Source: an uncultured Veillonellaceae bacterium | GTDB lineage: Bacteria; Bacillota; Negativicutes; Veillonellales; Dialisteraceae | Reading direction: 5' to 3' | Assembly: GCA_958348245.1 (NCBI GenBank) | Contig: CATVYJ010000002.1 | Location: forward strand, 124,001-188,000 | DNA: 64,000 nucleotides | Part shown: piece by piece, positions 42,555-49,759 of the stretch | Position numbering within the stretch: position 1 is the stretch's first letter | Layout of the letters: every line of letters begins with the position of its first letter | Made by a program: the position numbers and the translations under genes | Notes under the pieces: generated by a model | What the model saw: only the letters and a program-made list of their open reading frames with translations | What the model was told of the DNA's origin: nothing | Database searches by the model: none

Positions 42555-43308
42555 CATGAGCCTCCACGAGCACGGTCTGCTCCTGCATGTAATCAATATA
42601 CGCGGCGATGTCTGTGCCGGGCGCGGCGAAGAAGACGCGGCCGCCCACGGGATCGCCTTTTTCCTTGAGCACGGGGATGCGGCAGTAGCCGAAGCGCGGG
42701 GAGCCCACGTAGCCCGTGACGTACTGCGGGTCGTCGGACCAGCAGAGCTCGGCCACGGTACCCGGCGCGGCGGCGACTTTCGACGCGAGTACGAGCGCTT
42801 CCCGCGGATGGTCTCCGCCAAGGCCGCGGGCGGCCATCATGCGGTCGTAGGCGGCGCTGTCCGCGGCGTCCATATTGGTGCAGCGCACGCCCCGCTCCCC
42901 GAGGCCATCGAGGCGCGCCCCGGTCTCGCTGTCGAGGACGAGCGCCCCGCGGAGGCTGTCCCGGAGCGCGGCGAGGGCCGCGATGCCCGCTTCCGCCGCT
43001 TCCGGCGACACGCCCGCGCGGACGAGTTCATCCCGGGCGGCGCGCCGGCCTTCTTCGACGGTGGACGCGTCCCGCCCGTACAGGGGCAGGAGCGGGCACG
43101 TGCGGATGGATTCGGGCCGCACTTCTTCCACGCGGATCTGGATGAAATCCGCCCGGCCCCGTTCGTGGTCGCGCGCCCGGCGGAGCATGGCGGCGCACAC
43201 GGCCTCCACTTCGTCTTCGGGGACGATGCGCTCCGCGCCGGAGATGTGCCGGCCGCCTTCCCCGCGCCGTCCGCCTTTGCTGGATCTCATTTTTACACTG
43301 TAGAGCAT
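42541..43308 (-). CDS. bioW: 6-carboxyhexanoate-CoA ligase (pimeloyl-CoA synthetase)
   Basis: 255 residues. It activates free pimelate with ATP and CoA. The family signatures KMRSSKGGRRGEGGRHISGAERIV, then RVEEVRPESIRTCPLLPLYG and the late YVTGYVGSPRFGYCRIPVLKEKGDPVGGRVFFA are present. Use of BioW means that pimelate comes from outside or from fatty-acid breakdown rather than from the BioC-BioH route. AGAGGATGGC precedes the ATG. It heads the bioW-bioF-membrane protein operon. Confidence 0.94.
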   Translation of the reverse strand: MLYSVKMRSSKGGRRGEGGRHISGAERIVPEDEVEAVCAAMLRRARDHERGRADFIQIRVEEVRPESIRTCPLLPLYGRDASTVEEGRRAARDELVRAGVSPEAAEAGIAALAALRDSLRGALVLDSETGARLDGLGERGVRCTNMDAADSAAYDRMMAARGLGGDHPREALVLASKVAAAPGTVAELCWSDDPQYVTGYVGSPRFGYCRIPVLKEKGDPVGGRVFFAAPGTDIAAYIDYMQEQTVLVEAHDETR

Positions 43309-43363
43309 GCCATCCTCTTCTTTGTAAACAAATTCTCAAATATCAGTTGACTATATTCCTGTA

Positions 43364-43396
43364 AAAAGAGCACCCCGCGGTCTCCCGCAGGATGCC
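43364..43396 (-). terminator. Terminator or attenuator between the bioW promoter and bioW
   Basis: Minus strand GCATCCTGCG-GGAGAC-CGCGGGGTGC (two wobble pairs) followed by TCTTTTT. It lies only a few nt after the transcription start implied by the promoter at 43406-43434. Confidence 0.7.
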
Positions 43397-43405
43397 CATA
43401 CGCAC

Positions 43406-43448
43406 AGTATAGTGAACCCACTTTATTTTGTCAATTTGACAAAATAAA
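43406..43448 (-). promoter_or_regulatory. Promoter upstream of bioW with a 27-bp palindrome over the -35
   Basis: Minus strand TTGACA (43429-43434), 17-nt spacer, TATACT (43406-43411). TTTATTTTGTCAA (43422-43434) and TTGACAAAATAAA (43436-43448) are perfect 13-bp arms around one base, covering the -35. This does not match the gapped BirA box. Confidence 0.8.
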
Positions 43449-43486
43449 ATTAATTTACAATTTAGTCTGGAATATCCTTCCTTTTC

Positions 43487-43542
43487 AGTCAAGATTGTCA
43501 ACCATTTTCGTGAGGTCACGAAAATGGTTGACAATCTTGACT
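43487..43542. repeat. Perfect 27+27 bp inverted repeat at the 3' end of dinD
   Basis: The arm at 43487-43513 (AGTCAAGATTG...CGTGA) is exactly reverse-complemented at 43516-43542 with only GG between. The right end overlaps the dinD TAG stop. No T-run follows on either strand, so it is not a standard terminator. Confidence 0.95.
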
Positions 43543-44398
43543 AGAAATTTTCCCCGGGAAGTTTTCCCGATTGCTCTATTAACTTTTTCTCCTGAGTTTT
43601 CACCCTACGTTCCAATTTCCTGATGTCTTCGGCCGGAGGAAGATTTTCTGGACGAATCCCTCGTTGGCCCAGCATTTCTCTGACGGTGCGGTTATTCTGC
43701 ACGTGCTCCGTCGTAATGGAAGGTTCTCCCTGCAAATCTTTTTCTTCCACGTTATAATTCGTCATTTCTGTAGCAAGATTTTTAGCGGCAATGGTAAGTG
43801 TAGGCAAAAAATCGGCCAGCGGACGATTGGCTTTCACCTGCAGCCGGTCTTTCATCTCCTGCGTCGTATATCCGCCGAAAAGAGCCCGATCCCCTTTGGA
43901 ACGAATCCGTCCAAATCCCGCATCGTCTACGCCTCGTTCGTAAATATTTCTTGAAAGCCTTTTTTCCGCTTCACGCAGTCTTTCTCTGGCTTCTGTCCGT
44001 GCGATATAAGCCATCCGCGCTTCAATCAGCTCCTGCTTTCGTGTTTGTACGGCAAAATAGCTCTGGGCAAATGCGATTTCCTGCTTCTTTACATCTCCGT
44101 TCTGTGCAATCAAATAGCAGGCATATCGGGTAAGCATATAATCTTTGACCGCCCGTTTGGAACCACTGCCCAGCGATACAATACGCGTCTCTGCCTGAAA
44201 ATGATTTTTTACCGGCACGTTTGCCGCCTGACAGGACTCCATGGCTCGCACAATGGCTTTATAAAAATTTTCCCAGCGGTCATACCCGAGCAGGGGCATC
44301 AATTCTCTGGCATACCAGTATTCAATTTGTTCATCCGGCGTATGGTGAATGATTTTATCAAAGGATTGTTTAATGACTGTCATCTGTGCGCGGTCCAT
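43541..44398 (-). CDS. dinD: DNA-damage-inducible protein D family
   Basis: 285 residues. The N-terminal EYWYARELMPLLGYDRWENFYKAIVRAMESCQ is the BRO-N-like DinD signature, with KRAVKDYMLTRYACYLIAQNGD following. A helical middle (QTRKQELIEARMAYIARTEARERLREAEKRLS) and a C-terminal coiled segment (LERRVKTQEKKLIEQ) complete it. In E. coli DinD is SOS-induced and interacts with RecA; here no clear Gram-positive SOS box (GAAC-N4-GTTC) was seen upstream. Base composition is AT-richer than neighbours, and homologues are often mobile. The stop codon overlaps the 56-bp inverted repeat. GGGAGGACAAGAGC precedes the ATG. Confidence 0.9.
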   Translation of the reverse strand: MDRAQMTVIKQSFDKIIHHTPDEQIEYWYARELMPLLGYDRWENFYKAIVRAMESCQAANVPVKNHFQAETRIVSLGSGSKRAVKDYMLTRYACYLIAQNGDVKKQEIAFAQSYFAVQTRKQELIEARMAYIARTEARERLREAEKRLSRNIYERGVDDAGFGRIRSKGDRALFGGYTTQEMKDRLQVKANRPLADFLPTLTIAAKNLATEMTNYNVEEKDLQGEPSITTEHVQNNRTVREMLGQRGIRPENLPPAEDIRKLERRVKTQEKKLIEQSGKLPGENF

Positions 44399-44436
44399 GC
44401 TCTTGTCCTCCCGAGATGCGAATAAATGTTTTCTGC

Positions 44437-44465
44437 ATTATAAGACAGATGTGGACCAGCCGCAA
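44437..44465 (-). promoter_or_regulatory. dinD promoter
   Basis: Minus strand TTGCGG (44460-44465), 17-nt spacer, TATAAT (44437-44442). Confidence 0.75.
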
Positions 44466-44477
44466 CTCAATTTTCTT

Positions 44478-45125
44478 TCACAGTTTCAGCACGCGCTGGA
44501 TGGCTTCGTTGCGGCCGATAAGGAGGATGGTCATGTCCGGGGCGAGGCGGGTGGCGGGCGAGACGCCCGCGTCGATGACGCCTTTTTCTTTCACTGCCAT
44601 GATATTGACGTGGTACGCGCGGCGCACGTCGAGCTCGCCCACGGTCCGGCCCGCCCACGGCCCGGGCACGGCGATCTCATACACCGCGTGGTCCCGGTCG
44701 AGTTCGAAGTAATCGAAGACGCGGTCCGAGCTGTAGCGGATGGCGGTCCAGACGGCGAGCTGCTTCTCCGGATAGACCACCTGATCCGCGCCGTTGCGCA
44801 GAAGAAATTTTTCGTGGATACCCCGGGCGGCGCGGGCCACGACGAGCTTCGCCCCCAGTTCTTTCAGCAGGGACGCGGTCTCGAGCGAGCTCTGGAAGTC
44901 GTCGCCGATGGCCACGATGCAGAGGTCGAAATTCGGCACGCCGAGGGAGTCGAGGAAGGCGCGGTTTGTGCTGTCCCCGATGAGGCCCCGCGTGAGGTAC
45001 GGGAGCGCCATCTCCACGCGGTCTTCGCAGCGCTCCACGGCGAGCACTTCATGATGGAGCTCGTACAGTTTCTTTGCGATATGCCGGCCGTAGCGGCCCA
45101 GCCCGATGAGCAGTACAGATTTCAT
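44478..45125 (-). CDS. ktrA: Trk/Ktr potassium uptake regulatory subunit (RCK)
   Basis: 215 residues: an RCK_N Rossmann domain beginning KSVLLIGLGRYGRHIAKKL (G8-x-G-x-x-G) and an RCK_C domain (about 135-215; VYEIAVPGPWAGRTVGELDVRR). It is a cytoplasmic NAD/ATP-binding gating ring for the membrane subunit. The ktrB gene lies 17 nt upstream in the same operon. CCGGAGGAATC precedes the ATG. It could also be named trkA; the length fits KtrA, with one RCK unit. Confidence 0.93.
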   Translation of the reverse strand: MKSVLLIGLGRYGRHIAKKLYELHHEVLAVERCEDRVEMALPYLTRGLIGDSTNRAFLDSLGVPNFDLCIVAIGDDFQSSLETASLLKELGAKLVVARAARGIHEKFLLRNGADQVVYPEKQLAVWTAIRYSSDRVFDYFELDRDHAVYEIAVPGPWAGRTVGELDVRRAYHVNIMAVKEKGVIDAGVSPATRLAPDMTILLIGRNEAIQRVLKL

Positions 45126-45142
45126 GATTCCTCCGGAAACGA

Positions 45143-46459
45143 TCAGCCCGCCGCCACTTTTTCTTCGGGAAGGCGCGCCAGCGGGGAGCGGCTGTCCCGA
45201 TGGGCCGCATAGATGAGGGTGAGCGCGCCCACGCGGCCGAAGAACATGAGCGCCATGAGCACGCACCGCGAGAGGACGCCCGCTTCGGCGGTGACGCCCA
45301 CCGTGAGGCCCACCGTGCCGATGGCGGAGGCGCACTCAAAGAGGCAGTCCAGGAAGGACAGGCCTTCGCGGTAGCTCACGAAGAGGCTCCCCGCCAGAAG
45401 GAGCGTGAGGTAGAGGAGGAGCACCGTGAGCGCCTGCCGGATGGATTCGGGGGCGATGCGCCGGCCGAAGCATTCCACGTCCCGGCGGAGGCGGAACGTG
45501 GCGATGGCCGCCGCGAGGAGCGTAAAGAAGGTGGTGGTCTTGATGCCGCCCGCGGTGGAGCCCGGGCCGCCGCCGATGAACATGAGCACCACGAGGATCA
45601 TGCGGCCCGCCTCGGTCATGGCGGTGAGGTCCACGGAGTTGAATCCCGCGGTGCGCGCCGTGACGGACTGGAAGAGCGCCGCGAGCACCCGGGCCCGTCC
45701 GTCGAGGCCGGCGAAGTCGCACGCGTAGAAGACCGCCGCGGGAATGAAGATGAGGCCCGCCGTGGCGGCGAGGATCATTTTCGTCTGGAGCCGGCACCGG
45801 GAAAGGCGGCCGCCCGAGGCGAGAAGGTCCGCCCAGGTGAGGAAGCCCAGCCCTCCGGCGACGATGAGCGCCATGATGGTGCCGTTGATGACCGGATGGT
45901 CCGCGTAGTACACGAGGGAGCTCCCCGGGGCGAGGATGCCCGTCAGGTCGAAGCCGGCGTTGCAGAAAGCGGAGATGGAATGAAAGACCGCGAACCACAG
46001 GCCCCGCGCCCAGCCGAAGTCGGCGATGAAGACGGGGGCCATGGCGAGCGCGCCCAGCCCTTCGAAGAGGAGGGTCCCCCGGAGGATGAGCCGGAGGATC
46101 TGCACGAGGCCGCCGAGCTGCGGCGCGGCCACCGCTTCCTGCAGGGTGCTCCGCTGCATGAGGCTCACCCGCCGCCCGGAATACACGGCGATCATCATGG
46201 CGAGCGTCACCACGCCCATGCCGCCGGTCTGGATGAGGGCGAGAATGACAAGCTGGCCGAAGAAGGTCCAGTACGTGCCCGTGTCCACCGTGACGAGCCC
46301 GGTGACGCACACCGCGGACACCGCCGTGAAGAGCGCGTCCATCACGCCCGCGCCGCCGTGCGACGCAAACGGCAGGAGAAGCAGCGCCGCCCCCGTAAGG
46401 ATCGCCGCCGCAAAACTCACCGTGATGATCTGAAAGGAAGACAATCCCCGCTGCGCCAT
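45143..46459 (-). CDS. ktrB: Potassium uptake membrane subunit KtrB/TrkH
   Basis: 438 residues with four pore-loop repeats. Each carries a filter glycine: VSAVCVTGLVTVD (about 50), SAFCNAGFDL (about 165), VTARTAGFNSVDL (about 275) and ASAIGTVGLTVG (about 380). This is the SKT channel fold of KtrB/TrkH. With KtrA it imports K+, usually Na+-dependent. I chose the ATG at 46459 (GGAGGCCGGT upstream). In-frame ATGs at 46471 and 46486 are closer to a TATGAT -10 and have worse ribosome sites. Confidence 0.93.
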   Translation of the reverse strand: MAQRGLSSFQIITVSFAAAILTGAALLLLPFASHGGAGVMDALFTAVSAVCVTGLVTVDTGTYWTFFGQLVILALIQTGGMGVVTLAMMIAVYSGRRVSLMQRSTLQEAVAAPQLGGLVQILRLILRGTLLFEGLGALAMAPVFIADFGWARGLWFAVFHSISAFCNAGFDLTGILAPGSSLVYYADHPVINGTIMALIVAGGLGFLTWADLLASGGRLSRCRLQTKMILAATAGLIFIPAAVFYACDFAGLDGRARVLAALFQSVTARTAGFNSVDLTAMTEAGRMILVVLMFIGGGPGSTAGGIKTTTFFTLLAAAIATFRLRRDVECFGRRIAPESIRQALTVLLLYLTLLLAGSLFVSYREGLSFLDCLFECASAIGTVGLTVGVTAEAGVLSRCVLMALMFFGRVGALTLIYAAHRDSRSPLARLPEEKVAAG

Positions 46460-46568
46460 ACCGGCCTCCATCTTGACTTCTGACATGTCCCGTATCTGTC
46501 CTCCATCATACCATAACGGCCGGAAACGCGCATCCCGCGGGGATTTCCGCCGATTTCCGCAAAAAGTT

Positions 46569-46605
46569 TTGACATTCATTTCCTCTATGTGTATAGTTAG
46601 ACATA
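46569..46605 (+). promoter_or_regulatory. Promoter and LysR-type box of the lysR gene
   Basis: TTGACA (46569-46574), 17-nt spacer, TATAGT (46592-46597). TATGT-N10-ACATA (46586-46605) overlaps the -10, as expected for an autorepressing LysR site. Confidence 0.8.
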
Positions 46606-46679
46606 TGAGTAAAAGATATGGGGACGTACGTATATTCTGAAAATGCCGCATCCCCCGGCGCAAGCGAGGAGGACCTCTC

Positions 46680-47618
46680 ATGACGCTGCAGCAGCTGCGC
46701 TACATCATTCAAATCGTCCAGTCCGGCTCCATCAGCATGGCCGCCCAGAAGCTGTACATCACCCAGCCGAGCCTGTCCAAATCCGTGGCGGATCTGGAAA
46801 AGGAAATGGGCATCACCATCTTCAACCGGAACAACCGCGGGGTCTATCTTTCCGACGACGGGGCCAAATTCCTCGCCTATGCCCGGCAGATCGTGGAGCA
46901 GGCGGATCTCCTCGAGCACCAGTACAAATTCGGCCCGCCTATCCGGCGCGTCTTCGCCGTGTCCTCCCAGCACTACGCCTTCGCGGTGGACGCTTTCGCG
47001 GCGCTCGTGCACGACTACAAGGACGAGCAGTACGAATTTGCCCTCCGCGAATCCCGCACGTACGACATCATCGAAGACGTGCGCACCCAGCGGAGCGAGC
47101 TGGGCATCCTCTACCTCTCCAAGTTCAACCGGGACGTGCTGCAGCGCATCTTCCAGAATGCGGAGCTGAATTTCGTACCGCTCTTCAAGGCAAAGCCCCA
47201 CGTCTTCCTCTCGAGGAACCATCCGCTGGCGCACCGCAAGTCCGTCACGCTGAAAGACCTGAAGCCCTACCCGCGCCTCACCTACGAGCAGGGGCTGGAC
47301 CACGCCTTCCACTTCACGGAAGAGCTGCACTCCACGGAAGAAGCGCAGCGGAGCATCGTCGTGTCCGACAAGTCCACCATGTTTCAGCTCATGGGCGACG
47401 TCCTGGGGTACAATATCGCCTCGGGCGCGCTCAACGCGGACCCGGACAGCGAGGAAATCGTGCCGGTGCTGCTGAAGTCGGCGGAAGTGATGGACATCGG
47501 CTACATCCATCCCACGGACCACCCCCTGTCGGCGCTGTCCGAAGAATTTCTGAAACATCTCCAGACGTGCATCGAGCACTTCACCCAGTCGGAGAGCGCC
47601 GCGAAGGCCCGCTCCTGA
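46680..47618 (+). CDS. LysR-family transcriptional regulator
   Basis: 312 residues. The N-terminal HTH is MTLQQLRYIIQIVQSGSISMAAQKLYITQPSLSKSVADLEKEMGITIFNRNNRG. A substrate-binding domain follows (about 90-300; DIIEDVRTQRSELGILYLSKFNRDVL, HPLAHRKSVTLKDLKPYPRLTYEQG). Effector and targets are unknown; the neighbouring ktrB is divergent and a MarR gene is convergent. GAGGAGGACCTCTC precedes the ATG. The promoter overlaps a LysR-type dyad. Confidence 0.9.
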   Translation: MTLQQLRYIIQIVQSGSISMAAQKLYITQPSLSKSVADLEKEMGITIFNRNNRGVYLSDDGAKFLAYARQIVEQADLLEHQYKFGPPIRRVFAVSSQHYAFAVDAFAALVHDYKDEQYEFALRESRTYDIIEDVRTQRSELGILYLSKFNRDVLQRIFQNAELNFVPLFKAKPHVFLSRNHPLAHRKSVTLKDLKPYPRLTYEQGLDHAFHFTEELHSTEEAQRSIVVSDKSTMFQLMGDVLGYNIASGALNADPDSEEIVPVLLKSAEVMDIGYIHPTDHPLSALSEEFLKHLQTCIEHFTQSESAAKARS

Positions 47619-47627
47619 AAACAGGCA

Positions 47628-47662
47628 GAAAAAAAGAGACTCCTCCGGGAGTCTTTTCTTTT
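47628..47662. terminator. Bidirectional terminator
   Basis: AAAAGAGACTCC and GGGAGTCTTTT arms around a short loop with flanking A- and T-runs; shared by the lysR and marR genes. Confidence 0.83.
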
Positions 47663-47676
47663 TGCGCCGCCGCGCC

Positions 47677-48159
47677 TCAGTCCGCGAGCTTTTCCAGGAG
47701 GCGGATGAGCTCCTCCTGCTCCGCTTCGGTCAGCCGCCCCATGATCTGGGACACCCGCTGGTAATGACGCGGAAGGAGCTCCGCCATGAGCGCGCGCCCC
47801 GCATCGGTGAGGCGGATGCGCTTCTGCCGGCCGTCCGCTTCGGCGGCGCTCTCCGTGACGAGGCCGTCCCGCTTCATGCGGGAGAGCATCATGCTGATGG
47901 TGGCGCGGGTCACTCCGGCGGTTTTCGCCAGCTCCGACGGCGCGAGGGCCGTATTTTTCTGGTACAGGATGATGAGCACGCCGAATTTCCCGCTGGAAAT
48001 GCCCCGGCTCCGCACGATGCCGTCGAGCACGGTGTCCTGAATGTCCTGCCCGGCCCGCATCACCTGCAGCATGGCGAGCACCTCCGCCGGATGGATGAGC
48101 GGATTGTCCCGGGCGTATTTTTCCAGCTCTGCCCGCGGGGGAATGACCACTTTTGCCAT
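47677..48159 (-). CDS. MarR-family regulator
   Basis: 160 residues. GISSGKFGVLIILYQKNTALAPSELAKTAGVTRATISMMLSRMKRDGLV (about 53-101) is the winged HTH, followed by the wing RQKRIRLTDAGRALMAELLP and a C-terminal helix. A dyad GTTAG-CTAT-CTAAC lies at the transcription start, so self-repression is likely. The MFS gene upstream on the same strand is a candidate target. AAAGGAGATCGT precedes the ATG. Confidence 0.9.
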   Translation of the reverse strand: MAKVVIPPRAELEKYARDNPLIHPAEVLAMLQVMRAGQDIQDTVLDGIVRSRGISSGKFGVLIILYQKNTALAPSELAKTAGVTRATISMMLSRMKRDGLVTESAAEADGRQKRIRLTDAGRALMAELLPRHYQRVSQIMGRLTEAEQEELIRLLEKLAD

Positions 48160-48186
48160 ACGATCTCCTTTCCTCTCTCTGCATTC

Positions 48187-48234
48187 GTTAGCTATCTAAC
48201 AGTCAGTATAAAAGAAATCCGCCCCCTGTGTCAA
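48187..48234 (-). promoter_or_regulatory. marR promoter with downstream operator dyad
   Basis: Minus strand TTGACA (48229-48234), 18-nt spacer, TATACT (48205-48210). The operator-like GTTAGATAGCTAAC (48187-48200) lies at +1. Confidence 0.82.
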
Positions 48235-48256
48235 ATCGTTTCCTCTGCGGGCAGAT

Positions 48257-48311
48257 AAAAAAGCGCCCCGCGAACCGCTTCATCATGGCTGTCCCGGGGC
48301 GCTTTTATTTT
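48257..48311 (-). terminator. Terminator of the MFS gene
   Basis: AAAAGCGCCCCG and CGGGGCGCTTTT arms around a 24-nt loop, then TTTT on the minus strand. Confidence 0.75.
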
Positions 48312-48339
48312 ATTTCCTTATACCATTTCCGCCGGTGCA

Positions 48340-49560
48340 TCAGGACGATGCGTCCGCCGGCCGCGGACCTGCGGCGAGGTACAGCGCCGCGCCCGCGAGG
48401 AGAAGCACCGCCGCGAGCGTGCACGAAGCCCACGGCGTCTCCGGGCCATTCAGCAGGAAGGCCGCCGCCGGTCCCGCCGCCGCGCCCACGTCGGTGAGCA
48501 TGGAGTAGAGGGTCATCACCTTCACCCGCGCGGAATGGGCCGCCGTATCCGCCGCCACGGCATCGCCCACGGTGGTGAGGGATGTGGCCGCCGCCTCCGC
48601 CGCGAGAATCAGGGCCAGCCACAGCGAGGGCGGCCACGCGCCGGGGAGCGCCGCGAAGCACGCCGCGCCGCAGACGGACGTGCCCACGAAGAGCCGCTTC
48701 CGCCCGCCCGGCCGGTCGGAGAGCCAGCCGCAGAACGGCGCGAGCCACGGCTCCCACGTCCAGCGGACGGCCTGCAGTACGCCGCCCAGAGAGGCTGCGC
48801 CGAGCACCAGGCCGCCGAGAGCGAGCCCCTCCGGGAAGCGCACCTTCACGAGGTAGCTCACGGTGGACACGAGCATGCCCTGATAGACAAAGGCCACCGC
48901 CGCCCCCACGGCGAGCACCGCCAGCACCCGCCAGTGCGCCGCGAGAGAGAAGCCGTCCTCCTCCGCCGCGTCCGCCGCCATGCCCCGCGCCGAAGCCGGC
49001 ACCGCCGCGAGGATGAGGGGAAACGCCGCGAGCGACACCGCCGCGAAGACCGCGCAGGTCCACGCCGTGCCCAGACTGTCCGCGAGAAATCCGCCGAGAA
49101 GCATGCCGAAGAGGCTGCCCGTGCGCATGAGCCCATTGTAGAGGCCCATGGCCCGGCCGCGGCGGGACGCATCCGCCGTCTCCATCACCGTGAAATACGC
49201 GCCCAGCCGCAGGAAGGTCCACGCGAGGCCCCAGAGCGCGCGCAGAAGAAGCAGCGCCCAGAAGGTCCCCGCCAGTCCATAGCCCGCGGTCGTCGCGCAC
49301 GCCAGCGCCGCCGCGCCGAGCATGCCGCTCCGCGCCGACAGCCGCCGGTACAGCCGGGACACGAGAGGATTCAGGGGAAGCCGCACGAAGCGGTTCACCG
49401 AGAGCAGCAGCCCCGCCTGCCAGAACGCATTGAGTCCGAATTCCTCCCAGTGTACGGGGAGCACCACGTAGAGCATGGAATCGCCCACCATGCACAGCGC
49501 CGTCACCGCCGCGGCGAGCACCACCGGCGATGCGGCCCGCCGCTCTCTGTCCGCTGTCAT
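48340..49560 (-). CDS. MFS transporter
   Basis: 406 residues with 12 hydrophobic segments. Visible features are GDSMLYVVLPVHWEEFGLNAFWQAGLLLSVNRFVRLPLNPLVSRLYRRL (the loop 2-3 motif region) and GLAWTFLRLGAYFTVMETADASRRGRAMGLYNGLMRTGSLFGMLLGGFLADSLG. The second half resembles the first around PFCGWLSDRPGGRKRLFVGTS. A drug- or metabolite-efflux role is plausible with the MarR gene next door. AAGGAGGCGGTCGT precedes the ATG. Confidence 0.9.
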   Translation of the reverse strand: MTADRERRAASPVVLAAAVTALCMVGDSMLYVVLPVHWEEFGLNAFWQAGLLLSVNRFVRLPLNPLVSRLYRRLSARSGMLGAAALACATTAGYGLAGTFWALLLLRALWGLAWTFLRLGAYFTVMETADASRRGRAMGLYNGLMRTGSLFGMLLGGFLADSLGTAWTCAVFAAVSLAAFPLILAAVPASARGMAADAAEEDGFSLAAHWRVLAVLAVGAAVAFVYQGMLVSTVSYLVKVRFPEGLALGGLVLGAASLGGVLQAVRWTWEPWLAPFCGWLSDRPGGRKRLFVGTSVCGAACFAALPGAWPPSLWLALILAAEAAATSLTTVGDAVAADTAAHSARVKVMTLYSMLTDVGAAAGPAAAFLLNGPETPWASCTLAAVLLLAGAALYLAAGPRPADASS

Positions 49561-49590
49561 ACGACCGCCTCCTTTTTTGATCGGGCCCCT

Positions 49591-49619
49591 ATCATAGCAC
49601 GGGCGGACGGCCGCTTCAA
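49591..49619 (-). promoter_or_regulatory. Promoter of the MFS gene
   Basis: Minus strand TTGAAG (49614-49619), 17-nt spacer, TATGAT (49591-49596). Confidence 0.8.
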
Positions 49620-49680
49620 TGGGATTTTTATACCATTTTTCCATTTTCGCATGAAATGAAAATTTTTCCTCATACATGCA

Positions 49681-49709
49681 TTGACATTTCTCCGCCGTAC
49701 TCCCATAAT
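49681..49709 (+). promoter_or_regulatory. Promoter of the first brnQ gene
   Basis: TTGACA (49681-49686), 17-nt spacer, CATAAT (49704-49709). The same hexamers and spacing recur before the second brnQ. Confidence 0.88.
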
Positions 49710-49759
49710 TGAGAGAATATCATCATCTCGGTGCGTATGCAGAATCGGGGGAATGCCTC

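Noticed and set aside
43406..43448. BirA operator before bioW.
   Set aside because: The palindrome is contiguous (TTTTGTCAA-T-TTGACAAAA), whereas BirA boxes are gapped TTGTAAACC-type half-sites.
44399..44470. SOS (LexA) box for dinD.
   Set aside because: No GAAC-N4-GTTC match upstream of dinD.
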